Origin: Guyparkeria halophila | Lineage (GTDB): Bacteria; Pseudomonadota; Gammaproteobacteria; Halothiobacillales; Halothiobacillaceae | Direction of reading: 5' to 3' | Length of the DNA stretch: 64,000 nt | Assembly: GCF_034479635.1 (NCBI RefSeq) | Contig: NZ_CP140153.1 | Location: 1,867,501-1,931,500 of the forward strand | In this document: one piece after another, positions 30,480 through 41,743 of the stretch | How positions within the stretch are numbered: the stretch's first letter is position 1 | How the letters are laid out: every line of letters starts with the position of its first letter | Position numbers and translations under genes: made by a program | Notes under the pieces: generated by a model | What the model was told of the DNA's origin: nothing | Seen by the model: only the letters and a program-made list of their open reading frames with translations | The model's database searches: none

Positions 30480-31835
30480 TCAGTGGCGCGACAGCTCAAG
30501 GCAACCGCCCAGCCGGTTGAACAACTCGGCAAACCCCGGGAACGACGTCTCGACGAACTGACAGTCGTGGATGGTCACCTCGCCACGGGCCTTGAGCCCG
30601 GCAACGGCAAATGCCATCGCGATCCGGTGGTCGCCCTGCGCATAAATCGTCGCCGAGCCGAACGGCGTCGGCTCGCCGCGACCCTCGATGATCATGCCGT
30701 CGGCCGTCGGGGTCGCATCGATACCGAGCTTGGCCAGGCCGTCGGCCATGACCGCGATCCGATCGGATTCCTTGACCCGCAGTTCCTCGGCCCCGGTCAG
30801 CACGGTGCGTCCGGTCGCACAGGCCGCGGCGACGAAAAGGACCGGGAACTCGTCGATCGCCAACGGCACCAGCGCCTCGTCGATCGCGATGCCGTGGAGC
30901 GGCGCACTCTTGACGCGCAGATCCGCGACCGGTTCGCCACCTACCTCGCGACGGTTCTCGATGCGGATATCGGCCCCCATCGCCTTGAGGATGTCGATCA
31001 CCCCGGTACGGGTCGGGTTCAGTCCCACATGGGTGAGCAGGATCTCCGAGTCGGGGACGATGCTTGCCGCCACCAGAAAGAATGCCGCCGAGGAGATATC
31101 CGCCGGGACCTCCAGGCGACGCCCTTCCAGCCGACGTGTCGTGGGGTCGGCCTGCTCGATGCAGACCCGAGCGCCGTCACGCGCAACGCCCACGCCCAGG
31201 CCGGAGAGCATCCGCTCGGTGTGATCGCGCGTCGGGGCCGGTTCGGTCACACAGGTGCAGCCCTCGGCGTACAGGCCGGCGAGCAGTACGCAGGATTTCA
31301 CCTGCGCACTGGCCATGGGCATCGCGTAGTCGATCGCCTTGAGCGACTGACCGCCATGGATTTTCAGCGGCGAGCGGCCCTCGGGGCCGGCGTCGATGCG
31401 CGCACCCATCGCGACAAGGGGGTCGATGACCCGCTTCATGGGCCGGCGCGACAGCGAGGCATCGCCCTCGAGCACCGAGTCGAAGGCTTGCCCGGCAAGG
31501 ATGCCGGACATCAGCCGCATCGAAGTGCCCGAGTTGCCGACGTAGAGCGGCTTTTCCGGCTGTTTCAAGCCATGCAGGCCCACGCCCTCGATGGTTACCC
31601 GCCCGGCCTCGGGGTCGGTGATCGACACCCCCATGGCCCGGAAACAGCGCAGGGTATTGAGGCTGTCCTCGCCCTCGAGGAAACCACTGATCTCGGTGGT
31701 TCCGCTCGCCAGCGAGCCAAACATGATCGAACGATGCGAGATCGACTTGTCTCCCGGCACCCGCGCCTCGCCCTCGAGCGCTTGAGAGGCGGTACTGCGA
31801 TAGATCAGGGAAGCGGAATCATGAACTGCGGTCAT
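30480..31835 (-). CDS. aroA: 3-phosphoshikimate 1-carboxyvinyltransferase (EPSP synthase)
   Basis: AroA joins shikimate-3-phosphate and PEP in the shikimate pathway. The 451-residue enzyme has VPGDKSISHRSIMFGSLASG and FLEGEDSLNTLR near the N-terminus, and MPMASAQVKSCVLLAGL; the GDKSISHR wording is that of the class II form rather than the class I GSKSxSNR of E. coli. The PEP/glyphosate loop reads YVGNSGTSMRLM and keeps the glycine expected in glyphosate-sensitive enzymes. It lies 55 bp after tyrA and 22 bp before cmk. Confidence 0.95.
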   Translation of the reverse strand: MTAVHDSASLIYRSTASQALEGEARVPGDKSISHRSIMFGSLASGTTEISGFLEGEDSLNTLRCFRAMGVSITDPEAGRVTIEGVGLHGLKQPEKPLYVGNSGTSMRLMSGILAGQAFDSVLEGDASLSRRPMKRVIDPLVAMGARIDAGPEGRSPLKIHGGQSLKAIDYAMPMASAQVKSCVLLAGLYAEGCTCVTEPAPTRDHTERMLSGLGVGVARDGARVCIEQADPTTRRLEGRRLEVPADISSAAFFLVAASIVPDSEILLTHVGLNPTRTGVIDILKAMGADIRIENRREVGGEPVADLRVKSAPLHGIAIDEALVPLAIDEFPVLFVAAACATGRTVLTGAEELRVKESDRIAVMADGLAKLGIDATPTADGMIIEGRGEPTPFGSATIYAQGDHRIAMAFAVAGLKARGEVTIHDCQFVETSFPGFAELFNRLGGCLELSRH

Positions 31836-31890
31836 GGCGCGGTCATCCGGGGTTGGGCTGAAAAAGGATTGGTGCGGACAAGCCGGCCGG

Positions 31891-32808
31891 TCAGCGGCCG
31901 GTCTCGTCCGCCTCGCTTACAGGGTTGGCCCCGTTAGCTTGGGCCACGGGATACAGGGCATCGCGCACGGCCTTCGCCTCATGGAAATAATGCTCGATCT
32001 TCTCGCCGTCGGCGGATTCCAACATGTCCCGCAGGCAGTCGAGCTCGGCGCGATAATGATCGAGCATCACCAGGATCTCGTCGCGGTTATCGAGGCAGAT
32101 ATCCCGCCACATGACCGGATCGGAGCTGGCAATACGCGTGAAGTCACGAAAGCCACCCGCGGCGTAACGAAACACCTCGTAACGCTCGGCCAGCCGGGCG
32201 AGTGCCGAGACCATCGCGTAGGCCGCCGCGTGCGGCAAGTGGGAGGTGGCCGCGAGCACGTGATCGTGGTGGGCCACCTCGAGCCGTTCGATGCGGGCCC
32301 CGGTCGCCTGCCACATCGCCTCGATGCGGGCGACGTCCTCGGCGCGGTTCTCCTCGATCGGCGTGAGGATCACGCGATGACCGCGGTAGAGATCGGCGGT
32401 GGCGGCCTCCGGGCCACTGCGCTCGCGCCCGGCAATCGGGTGCCCCGGGACGAATCGGGCCAGTTGCCCGGCCGACAGATGCGCCCGCGCCCGCTCGACC
32501 ACGGCCCCCTTGACGCTGCCACCGTCGGTAACCAACGCGTCGCCCGGCAGGCACGCAGCCAGCTCGCCGAGCACCGCATCCATCGCCTTCACCGGCGTGG
32601 CCACGAAGACCAGGTCCGCCCCCGCGACCGCCTCGGCAATCGAATCGGCCGGTCGGTCGATCAGGCCGAGCCGCTCGGCGGCCAGCCGGGTGTCGAGTCG
32701 ACGCGAGTAACCGACCACCTCGCCCACCTCACCGCGCTCGCGCAGGGCTAGGGCCAGCGAACCGCCAATCAGGCCGGTGCCGATCAACGCCAGGCGTCGG
32801 AACATCAT
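31891..32808 (-). CDS. tyrA: Prephenate dehydrogenase
   Basis: TyrA oxidatively decarboxylates prephenate to 4-hydroxyphenylpyruvate for tyrosine. I start it at MMFRRLALIGTGLIGGSLALALRE (32808), overlapping the hisC stop as ATGA; the frame upstream of this is hisC antiframe. The Rossmann glycines are GTGLIGG, the catalytic histidine is in VPGHPIAGRERSG, and YRGHRVILTP follows. At 305 residues it is a monofunctional enzyme without a chorismate mutase domain; the mutase is on pheA here. Confidence 0.94.
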   Translation of the reverse strand: MMFRRLALIGTGLIGGSLALALRERGEVGEVVGYSRRLDTRLAAERLGLIDRPADSIAEAVAGADLVFVATPVKAMDAVLGELAACLPGDALVTDGGSVKGAVVERARAHLSAGQLARFVPGHPIAGRERSGPEAATADLYRGHRVILTPIEENRAEDVARIEAMWQATGARIERLEVAHHDHVLAATSHLPHAAAYAMVSALARLAERYEVFRYAAGGFRDFTRIASSDPVMWRDICLDNRDEILVMLDHYRAELDCLRDMLESADGEKIEHYFHEAKAVRDALYPVAQANGANPVSEADETGR

Positions 32809-33977
32809 GCCGAGGCGTCCTCGTCGCCAAGCCTTGCCAACACCCGCTCGAGCGCCTCGATGACGCGCGCGTTCTGCTCGGCCGTGCCGATGGTGATGCG
32901 CAGCGCCTGCGACAACCCGCCGCAAGCCTCCATGCCACCGAGTGGCCGGACGATGACGCCCTCGCGCAAGAGGGTCTCGAACACCCGGCCGGCGGCGAAC
33001 GGCGTGAGCACCGTGATGAAGTTGGCCCGGCTGGGCACGGTCGACCAGCCCTTCGCCTCGGCGGCCTGTTGCCACTGGACCAGTCCGGCCCGGTTGACCG
33101 TGCGGCTCTCGGCAATGAACTTGTCGTCGTCCAAGGCAGCCTCGGCGGCGCGCAGGGCGAGTGCGTTGACGTTGAACGGATGACGCACACGATCGAGCAG
33201 GCTCGCGATGGCCGGATCGCTCACCGCGAACCCGACCCGCAGGGCCGCCAGACCGAAGATCTTGGAGAAGGTGCGCGTCACCACCAGGTTCGGGTAGTGC
33301 GCGAGCAGTTCGATGCCGTTCGGGAAGGCCGGATCGTCGACGTACTCGGTATACGCCTCGTCGAGCACCACGACCACGTGCGGCGGCACGGCATCCAGCA
33401 GCGCGCGCAGTTCGGCGGCCTCGACCCAGGTCCCGGTCGGATTATTGGGGTTGGCGAGGAACAGCACACGGGTGCACTCGTCGACCGCGGCGGCCATCGC
33501 CTCGAGATCCGCACCGAAGGGCATCTCGGGGTCATCAGCCGGGCGTGCCGGGACCACCTTGGCCTCGGCGCCGGCGGCCTGGGTCGCCAGCGCGTAGACG
33601 GCGAAGGCGTGCTGAGAGAACACCGCGTTGACACCCGGCTCGAGGTAGGCGCGTGCCACCAGTTCGAGCACGTCGTTCGAGCCGTTGCCCAGCGTGACCT
33701 GTTCAGCATGCACGCCGAAGTGACTGCTGATCGCCCGCTTGAGATGAAACCCGCTGCCGTCCGGGTAGACGTGCAGGTCGGCCAGCCCGGCCTGGATCGC
33801 CTCGACGGCGCGCGGCGACGGACCGAGCGGGTTTTCGTTCGAGGCAAGCTTGAGCACCTCCTCGATACCGTATTCGCGCGCGACCTCCTCGGCCGGCTTG
33901 CCCGGGACGTAAGGCCGGATGGCCGCGACACAGTCGCGCACCCGCCCGAACGACAGCTCGGTCTCGTTCACGCCCAT
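32805..33977 (-). CDS. hisC: Histidinol-phosphate/aromatic aminotransferase (HisC2 type)
   Basis: This PLP enzyme of fold type I transaminates histidinol phosphate and, in such clusters, aromatic keto acids or prephenate. The 390-residue product starts MGVNETELSFGRVRDCVAAI after GGGAGG, its ATG overlapping the pheA stop by one base. LKLASNENPLGPSPRAV, YPDGSGFHLKRAI, LGNGSNDVLELVAR, the Asp-rich VLDEAYTEYVD and PLP-lysine motif RTFSKIFGLAALRVGF are present. Location between pheA and tyrA, as in Pseudomonas, points to an aromatic role. Confidence 0.92.
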   Translation of the reverse strand: MGVNETELSFGRVRDCVAAIRPYVPGKPAEEVAREYGIEEVLKLASNENPLGPSPRAVEAIQAGLADLHVYPDGSGFHLKRAISSHFGVHAEQVTLGNGSNDVLELVARAYLEPGVNAVFSQHAFAVYALATQAAGAEAKVVPARPADDPEMPFGADLEAMAAAVDECTRVLFLANPNNPTGTWVEAAELRALLDAVPPHVVVVLDEAYTEYVDDPAFPNGIELLAHYPNLVVTRTFSKIFGLAALRVGFAVSDPAIASLLDRVRHPFNVNALALRAAEAALDDDKFIAESRTVNRAGLVQWQQAAEAKGWSTVPSRANFITVLTPFAAGRVFETLLREGVIVRPLGGMEACGGLSQALRITIGTAEQNARVIEALERVLARLGDEDASA

Positions 33978-35122
33978 CAGTCGCCTCCCGGCTGGCTTAT
34001 CACCGGCACCGGGTAGGACCCCAGCACCCGCAGTTGACCGCAATGGGGGCGCAACTGCTCGAGCGCCACCGCCACCGCCGGCTCGTCGCGATGGCCGGCG
34101 ATATCGATAAAGAACACGTAATCCCAGACACGATCCCGGGCGGGACGTGACTCGATGCGCAGCACATCGATGCCCGCCTCGGACAGCGGCAGCAACAGAC
34201 GTGTCAGTGCGCCCGGCTCGTTGGTCACCGACAGCAGCAAGGCCGTCTTGTCGTTGCCCGAGGGGGCGACCGGCTCGCGGCCGAGCACCGCGAAACGGGT
34301 GGTGTTCTGGACGTTGTCCTGAATGTTCGAGGCGCGCACCACCAACCCATGACGCTCGGCGGCGAACGTCGGGCCGATGGCGAACACCTCGGGGTCGGCA
34401 GACGCCTGCTGGGCGGCGGCGCTGTTGCTGGACACGGCCATGCGCTCGATGCCCGGGAAATGGGCGTCGAGCCATTCACGGCACTGGGCCAACGACTGGG
34501 CATGCGAGACGATCACGCGCGGCGTATTGCCGGCATCGGGATGCGCCATCAACTGCTGGTCGATGCGCAGCGCCACCTCGCCGCAGAGCAGCAGGTCGCT
34601 GCCGGCGAGCGAGTCGAGGGTGACCGAGACACTGCCCTCGGTGGAATTCTCCAACGGCACCACGCCGTAATCGACGCTGCCCGCGGCGACCGCCCGGAAG
34701 ACCTCGGGGATGCCCGGCTCGAACTGCAGCCGGCCACCGTGGCCGAAGGCCGCCGTCGCGGCCAGCTCGGAGAAGGTGCCCGACGGCCCCAGTGTGGCGA
34801 TCGCCAACGGCCGCTCGTGGGCGAGGCAGGCCGACATGATCTCGCGGAACAACCAGGCAACGGTGTCATCGTCCAGCGGACCGGGATTGAGCTCACGGAT
34901 GCGGGAAAGCACCTGCGCCTCGCGCTCCGGTCGATAGAACGATTGTCCCGATTGATGCGCGGGGTCGCGCTCCTTGATGAGCGCGACCTGCTCGGCCAGG
35001 CGCGCACGCTGGCTGAGCAGGTCGAGAATCTGCCGATCGATCGAGTCGATCAGCACCCGCACCCCGTCCAGGCTCTCGAGCAGTGCCGCGTCAGCCGCGG
35101 ACTTGGCGTTTGTGCCGCCCAT
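33977..35122 (-). CDS. pheA: Chorismate mutase/prephenate dehydratase (P-protein)
   Basis: PheA converts chorismate via prephenate to phenylpyruvate. The 381-residue protein has an AroQ-type chorismate mutase at about 15-100 (LIDSIDRQILDLLSQRARLA), a prephenate dehydratase at about 105-285 (ATLGPSGTFSELAA, VVPLENSTEGSV, TTRFAVLG) and a C-terminal ACT domain with the ESRP motif (RIESRPARDRVWDYVFF) for phenylalanine feedback. The ATG at 35122 lacks a clear Shine-Dalgarno and lies 15 bp after the serA stop. It overlaps hisC by one base. Confidence 0.95.
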   Translation of the reverse strand: MGGTNAKSAADAALLESLDGVRVLIDSIDRQILDLLSQRARLAEQVALIKERDPAHQSGQSFYRPEREAQVLSRIRELNPGPLDDDTVAWLFREIMSACLAHERPLAIATLGPSGTFSELAATAAFGHGGRLQFEPGIPEVFRAVAAGSVDYGVVPLENSTEGSVSVTLDSLAGSDLLLCGEVALRIDQQLMAHPDAGNTPRVIVSHAQSLAQCREWLDAHFPGIERMAVSSNSAAAQQASADPEVFAIGPTFAAERHGLVVRASNIQDNVQNTTRFAVLGREPVAPSGNDKTALLLSVTNEPGALTRLLLPLSEAGIDVLRIESRPARDRVWDYVFFIDIAGHRDEPAVAVALEQLRPHCGQLRVLGSYPVPVISQPGGD

Positions 35123-35137
35123 GGGCCCGACGGGGGC

Positions 35138-36301
35138 TTAGAGCAGGCGCAGGCGCAGAACGCCGTCGATCGCCGCCAGCTCGTCGCGGGTCTCGGCCGG
35201 CACCTCGCGGTCGACGTCCAGCAGGGTGTAGGCCACCTTGTCACGCGACTCGTTGACCAGGTGCTCGATGTTCACGCCGGCCTTGCCGAGGATGTGCGAG
35301 ATCTGACCGACCATGTCCGGACGGTTGAGGTTGGCGATCGCGATGCGCTGGGCGCCGGAACGGGCCATCTGCACGTGCGGCATGTTGACCGCGTTCTTGA
35401 TGTTGCCGTTCTCGATGTAGTCACGCACCTGGTCGGCAACCATGATCGCGCAGTTGTCCTCGGCCTCGTCCGTGGACGCACCCAGGTGCGGCAGGGCCAG
35501 GCACTTGGGGTGGTTCTTGGTCAGGTTGGTCGGGAAGTCGCAGACGTAGGACAGGGCCTTGCCGTTGTCCAGCGCGTCGACCATGGCCTGTTCGTTGACG
35601 ATACCGGCACGGGCGAAGTTCAGGACCACGACGTTGTCCTTCATGAACGCCAGGCGCTCGGCGTTGATCAAGTCACGGGTGGCGTCGATCAGCGGCACGT
35701 GCAGGGAAACGAAGTCGGCCTTGGCCAGCACTTCGTCGACGCTGCCCGCCTGGTGGACGTCCGGCGACAGCTCCCAGGCGCGCTCGACGCTAATGCCCGG
35801 GTCGAAGCCGATCACGCGCATGCCCAGCGCCTTGGCCGAGTTGGCCACGCGTACGCCGATCGCGCCCAGGCCGATGATGCCCAGGGTGCGACCCGGCAGC
35901 TCGAAGCCCTTGAAGTTCTTCTTGCCAGCCTCGGTCGCCTTGTTGATCTCCTCATCGGAACCCTCGAGCTTGCGCGAGAAGTCCCAGGCCGGCCCGATGT
36001 TGCGGATCGACATCAGCATGCCGGCGATGACCAGCTCCTTGACAGCGTTGGCGTTGGCGCCCGGGGCGTTGAAGACCACCACGCCCTGGTCGGTCATGCG
36101 GTCGACCGGGACGTTGTTGACGCCGGCACCGGCACGGCCGATCGCCAGCAGCGACTCCGGCAGGTCCATGTCGTGCATCTTGGCCGAGCGAACCAGGATG
36201 CCGTCCGCCTCGTTCAGTTCGGCACCGATGTCGTACTGGTCGGTCGGCAGGCGCTCGAGGCCCTTGTTGGAGATGGCGTTGAGGGTGTGAATCTTGTACA
36301 T
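35138..36301 (-). CDS. serA: D-3-phosphoglycerate dehydrogenase
   Basis: SerA starts serine synthesis by oxidising 3-phosphoglycerate. The 387-residue product begins MYKIHTLNAISNKGLERL and has IGRAGAGVNNVPVDRMTDQGV, the NAD-binding GIIGLGAIGVRVANSAKALGM and LPHLGASTDEAEDN, with a C-terminal ACT-like domain (NIEHLVNESRDKVAYTLLDVD). It is shorter than the 410-residue E. coli enzyme. AAGGAA precedes the start. It lies between serC and pheA, linking serine and aromatic synthesis in one run of genes. Confidence 0.95.
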   Translation of the reverse strand: MYKIHTLNAISNKGLERLPTDQYDIGAELNEADGILVRSAKMHDMDLPESLLAIGRAGAGVNNVPVDRMTDQGVVVFNAPGANANAVKELVIAGMLMSIRNIGPAWDFSRKLEGSDEEINKATEAGKKNFKGFELPGRTLGIIGLGAIGVRVANSAKALGMRVIGFDPGISVERAWELSPDVHQAGSVDEVLAKADFVSLHVPLIDATRDLINAERLAFMKDNVVVLNFARAGIVNEQAMVDALDNGKALSYVCDFPTNLTKNHPKCLALPHLGASTDEAEDNCAIMVADQVRDYIENGNIKNAVNMPHVQMARSGAQRIAIANLNRPDMVGQISHILGKAGVNIEHLVNESRDKVAYTLLDVDREVPAETRDELAAIDGVLRLRLL

Positions 36302-36346
36302 GACGGATTCCTTGAAAACAGTTGCTGGCAGCGAGGCGAGCGAGGC

Positions 36347-37429
36347 TCAGCCGTGGCGCTTGGCGAAGTCGTTCATGAAGTGGATCAGCGCATCGACGCC
36401 GGCCTCGGGCATGGCGTTGTAGATGCTGGCGCGCATGCCGCCGACCGAGCGGTGACCGTTGAGCGTGACCAGGCCCTGACGACCGGCCTCTTCGAGGAAG
36501 GTCTTGTCGAGCGAATCGTCGGCCAGCATGAACGGCACGTTCATCCAGGAGCGGTAGGCCGGCTCGACCGGGTTGCTATAGAAGTCGTTGCCTTCGATGG
36601 CGGCATACAGCTTTTCGGCCTTGCGCTGGTTGATCTTGCCCATCTCCTCGAGACCGCCCTTGGCGAGCAGGTGCTCGAACACCAGACCGGCCATGTACCA
36701 GGCGTAGGTCGGCGGGGTATTGAACATGGAGTCGGCCTCGGCCTGGGTCGCCCAGTCCAGCATCGCCGGGGTGTTCTCGCGCGACTTGCCGATCAGGTCA
36801 TCGCGGACGATGACGATGGTCAGGCCGGCCGGGCCGATGTTCTTCTGCGCCCCAGCGTAGATGACGCCGAACTTGGAGACGTCGATCGGACGCGACAGGA
36901 TGGTCGAGGACATGTCCGCAACCAGCGGTACGTCACCGGTGTCCGGGATGTAGGGAAACTCGACGCCGGCGATGGTCTCGTTCGGCGTGTAGTGGACGTA
37001 GTCGGCGTCCGGGGAGAACTTGATCTCGCCCTCGGCCGGCAGCGTGGTGAAGTTCGTCGGCTTGGTGTCGGCGACCACGTTGACGTCGACGAAGCGCTTG
37101 GCTTCCTTGATCGCCTTGACCGACCAGTGACCGGTGTTGAGGTAGTCGGCCTTGCCCGAGCCGTTGCCCAGGTTCAGCGGGATCGCGCCGAACTGGGTCG
37201 AGGCGCCGCCCTGCAGGAACAGCACCTTGTAGTTGTCCGGGATGTTCATCAGCTTGCGCAGGTTCGCTTCGGCCTGCTCGGCGATGCCGACGAAATGCTT
37301 GCCGCGATGGCTCATTTCCATGACCGACATGCCGGTCCCCTGGTAATCGACCATCTCGTCCCGTGCGCGGGTGAGGACCTCGGTGGGCAACATCGCCGGA
37401 CCGGCGCTGAAGTTGTAAACGCGAGCCAT
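36347..37429 (-). CDS. serC: Phosphoserine aminotransferase
   Basis: SerC transaminates 3-phosphohydroxypyruvate (and a PdxB product in vitamin B6 synthesis). The 360-residue protein starts MARVYNFSAGPAMLPTEVL after AGGAG; FLQGGASTQFGAIPLNL and the PLP-lysine segment YAGAQKNIGPAGLT are canonical. It is the first gene of the serC-serA-pheA-hisC-tyrA-aroA-cmk-rpsA run. Its 5' side holds a terminator-like hairpin and a mobile element (37489-37584), so its promoter position is unclear. Confidence 0.96.
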   Translation of the reverse strand: MARVYNFSAGPAMLPTEVLTRARDEMVDYQGTGMSVMEMSHRGKHFVGIAEQAEANLRKLMNIPDNYKVLFLQGGASTQFGAIPLNLGNGSGKADYLNTGHWSVKAIKEAKRFVDVNVVADTKPTNFTTLPAEGEIKFSPDADYVHYTPNETIAGVEFPYIPDTGDVPLVADMSSTILSRPIDVSKFGVIYAGAQKNIGPAGLTIVIVRDDLIGKSRENTPAMLDWATQAEADSMFNTPPTYAWYMAGLVFEHLLAKGGLEEMGKINQRKAEKLYAAIEGNDFYSNPVEPAYRSWMNVPFMLADDSLDKTFLEEAGRQGLVTLNGHRSVGGMRASIYNAMPEAGVDALIHFMNDFAKRHG

Positions 37430-37448
37430 GACTACTCCTGAACAGAAA

Positions 37449-37484
37449 CGGAAAACAAGCGACCGGGCGATGTCTCGCCCGGTC
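37449..37484 (-). terminator. Terminator-like hairpin in the serC leader
   Basis: On the minus strand GACCGGGCGA and TCGCCCGGTC pair with a 4-nt loop, followed by GCTTGTTTTCCG. It ends 20 bp before the serC start codon. It could stop readthrough from gyrA, or act as an attenuator; the tail is an imperfect T run. Confidence 0.5.
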
Positions 37485-37488
37485 TAAA

Positions 37489-37584
37489 AGGGAAGCTCTG
37501 CACGAAAACGATGCCACTCTGGCCCGGCGAGCCGGTCATGATCAAGGCGCGCAGAGCGGTATCGTTTTCGTGCAGACCTTCCCT
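37489..37584. mobile_element. MITE-like element, short copy (A)
   Basis: This 96-bp element runs from AGGGAAG to CTTCCCT, with terminal inverted repeats of 33 bp (30 matching), left arm CTGCACGAAAACGATGCC, right arm complementary. Inside the left arm is CACTCTGGCCCGGCGAGCC and ATGATCAAGGCGCG, which recur in copy B at 61474. Compared with the two 270-bp copies it has lost the central part, so the arms nearly touch. It lies between gyrA and serC. Confidence 0.8.
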
Positions 37585-37593
37585 ATTCAATCG

Positions 37594-37618
37594 GAAACAG
37601 CCCGCAATAGGCGGGCTG
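37594..37618 (-). terminator. Terminator after gyrA
   Basis: On the minus strand CAGCCCGC and GCGGGCTG pair around CTATT and are followed by TTTCC, 34 bp after the gyrA stop codon. Confidence 0.7.
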
Positions 37619-37651
37619 ATTGGGGTGGCGTGTCCTTCGCCACGGCGGGGA

Positions 37652-40234
<2,583 letters not shown>

Positions 40235-40457
40235 TCGAGTGTCCTGGTACCCACGAGTGTCCTGATTCAACGGCGCGGTCTTTCCGACCGATGCGGCGAG
40301 GCGCGAAGGCAACCACCTTCGACCATCACCCATGCCGGGCCACCGCGACCCCGCGAGACCGCCGCAGAGCCCTTATGGCCGCGGTCGGATGGGGGTGCCG
40401 GCAAACCGGGGCATCGTACCACAGAGCGCCTCTCGCCGCGCTGACCCGACTGGGTCG

Positions 40458-41519
40458 TCAATCGAACAGTCGCGCAATCCCGGCCCGATTCGGGTGACGT
40501 ACCACTCCGGCCTCGGTAACCAGGGCATCGATGAGTCCGGCCGGCGTGACATCGAAGGCCGGGTTATAGACATCGGCGCCCTCGGGGGCCACCGGCTCTC
40601 CGGCGATTTCACTCACCTCGAAGGCCGAGCGCTGCTCGATCTCGATTGCCCCGCCATCGGCGCAGTCGCGATCGATCGTCGAACGCGGCGCGACCACCAT
40701 GAATTTCACGCCGTGATGGCGTGCCAACACCGCCAGCGCGTAGGTGCCGATCTTGTTTGCCACGTCGCCATTCGCCGCGACTCGATCCGCGCCCACAATC
40801 ACCCAGCCCACCCGACCGGTGGCCAGCACGCTCGCCGCCGCGCTGTCACAGATAAGCCGATAGGGGATCGCTTCCTGCTGCAACTCCCACGCCGTCAGCC
40901 GCGAGCCCTGCAGCCAGGGACGGGTTTCATCGACATACACGCCTTCCAGCCGCCCGGCGGCCCAGGCATCACGGACCACACCCAGCGCCGTGCCCTGCCC
41001 CGCGGTGGCCAGCGCACCGGTATTGCAATGGGTGAGCACCCAGTTGCGTTCCGAACCGGGCTCGAGCAGGCCCGCGCCCAGCTGGCTCATGGCAAGATTC
41101 GCCTCCACGTCGCGGGCCTCGATGGATTGCGCCTCGCCGATCAGGCGGCGCAGCCGTTGACCACCCTCCAGCGCCTCGGCCGACCGCAGACAGGCGACCA
41201 TGCGATCCAAGGCCCAGACCAGGTTGACGGCCGTCGGGCGTGCCTCAGCTAGGTCGCGATACGCCGGCCCAAGCGTCGCCACGGTGAGGTCATCACCCCG
41301 AACCACTGCCGTGTGGGCGGCAAGCAGATACCCGTAAGCCGCCGCCACCCCGATGGCAGGCGCCCCGCGCACCGCCATCTCGCGTATCACTTTCGCCACG
41401 CACGTTGCATCCGTACAACACAGCCATTCGACCCGATGCGGCAAAAGCCGCTGATCGAGAACGAACAGCTCTTTATCCTTATATTTCAGCGCCTTAAGCA
41501 AACCCAACCCCCAAGCCAT
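40458..41519 (-). CDS. mtnA: S-methyl-5-thioribose-1-phosphate isomerase
   Basis: MtnA isomerises methylthioribose-1-phosphate to methylthioribulose-1-phosphate in methionine salvage. The 353-residue protein starts MAWGLGLLKALKYKDKELFV and has LLDQRLLP-like VLDQRLLPHRVEW, the catalytic cysteine in VLTHCNTGALAT, VYVDETRPWLQGSRLTAWEL and the aspartate in VGADRVAANGDVANKIGT. No Shine-Dalgarno is evident before the ATG. No other salvage gene is nearby. It diverges from the OmpA-domain gene. Confidence 0.93.
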   Translation of the reverse strand: MAWGLGLLKALKYKDKELFVLDQRLLPHRVEWLCCTDATCVAKVIREMAVRGAPAIGVAAAYGYLLAAHTAVVRGDDLTVATLGPAYRDLAEARPTAVNLVWALDRMVACLRSAEALEGGQRLRRLIGEAQSIEARDVEANLAMSQLGAGLLEPGSERNWVLTHCNTGALATAGQGTALGVVRDAWAAGRLEGVYVDETRPWLQGSRLTAWELQQEAIPYRLICDSAAASVLATGRVGWVIVGADRVAANGDVANKIGTYALAVLARHHGVKFMVVAPRSTIDRDCADGGAIEIEQRSAFEVSEIAGEPVAPEGADVYNPAFDVTPAGLIDALVTEAGVVRHPNRAGIARLFD

Positions 41520-41617
41520 AATGCGTTAAAACCATGAACAAACACCCCCTCCATCCAGGGGCTTAACCACCCCTGCTCGATTTTGATGCCTAGTTACGCA
41601 ATCGATCGGTTCTATTT

Positions 41618-41647
41618 TTGCACTTTGCGGGAATGGGCGACTACTAT
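41618..41647 (+). promoter_or_regulatory. Probable sigma-70 promoter of the OmpA-domain gene
   Basis: TTGCAC (41618-41623) and TACTAT (41642-41647) are separated by 18 bp, with AT-rich sequence before the -35. The expected transcript start is near 41655, giving a leader of about 90 nt before the AAGGAG and ATG at 41744. Confidence 0.55.
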
Positions 41648-41743
41648 TCCGGTGAGATTCAACCAATGCCGGATCTGAATCGCGCTATTCCTAGCGACTC
41701 CAAAGTCATCTCTGACCTCATAAGAAACAAGGAGATTTCACAG

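Noticed and set aside
34349-37441. Open frame of 1030 codons on the plus strand across pheA, serA and serC
   Set aside because: It spans three well-supported genes on the other strand and has the composition of an antisense shadow.
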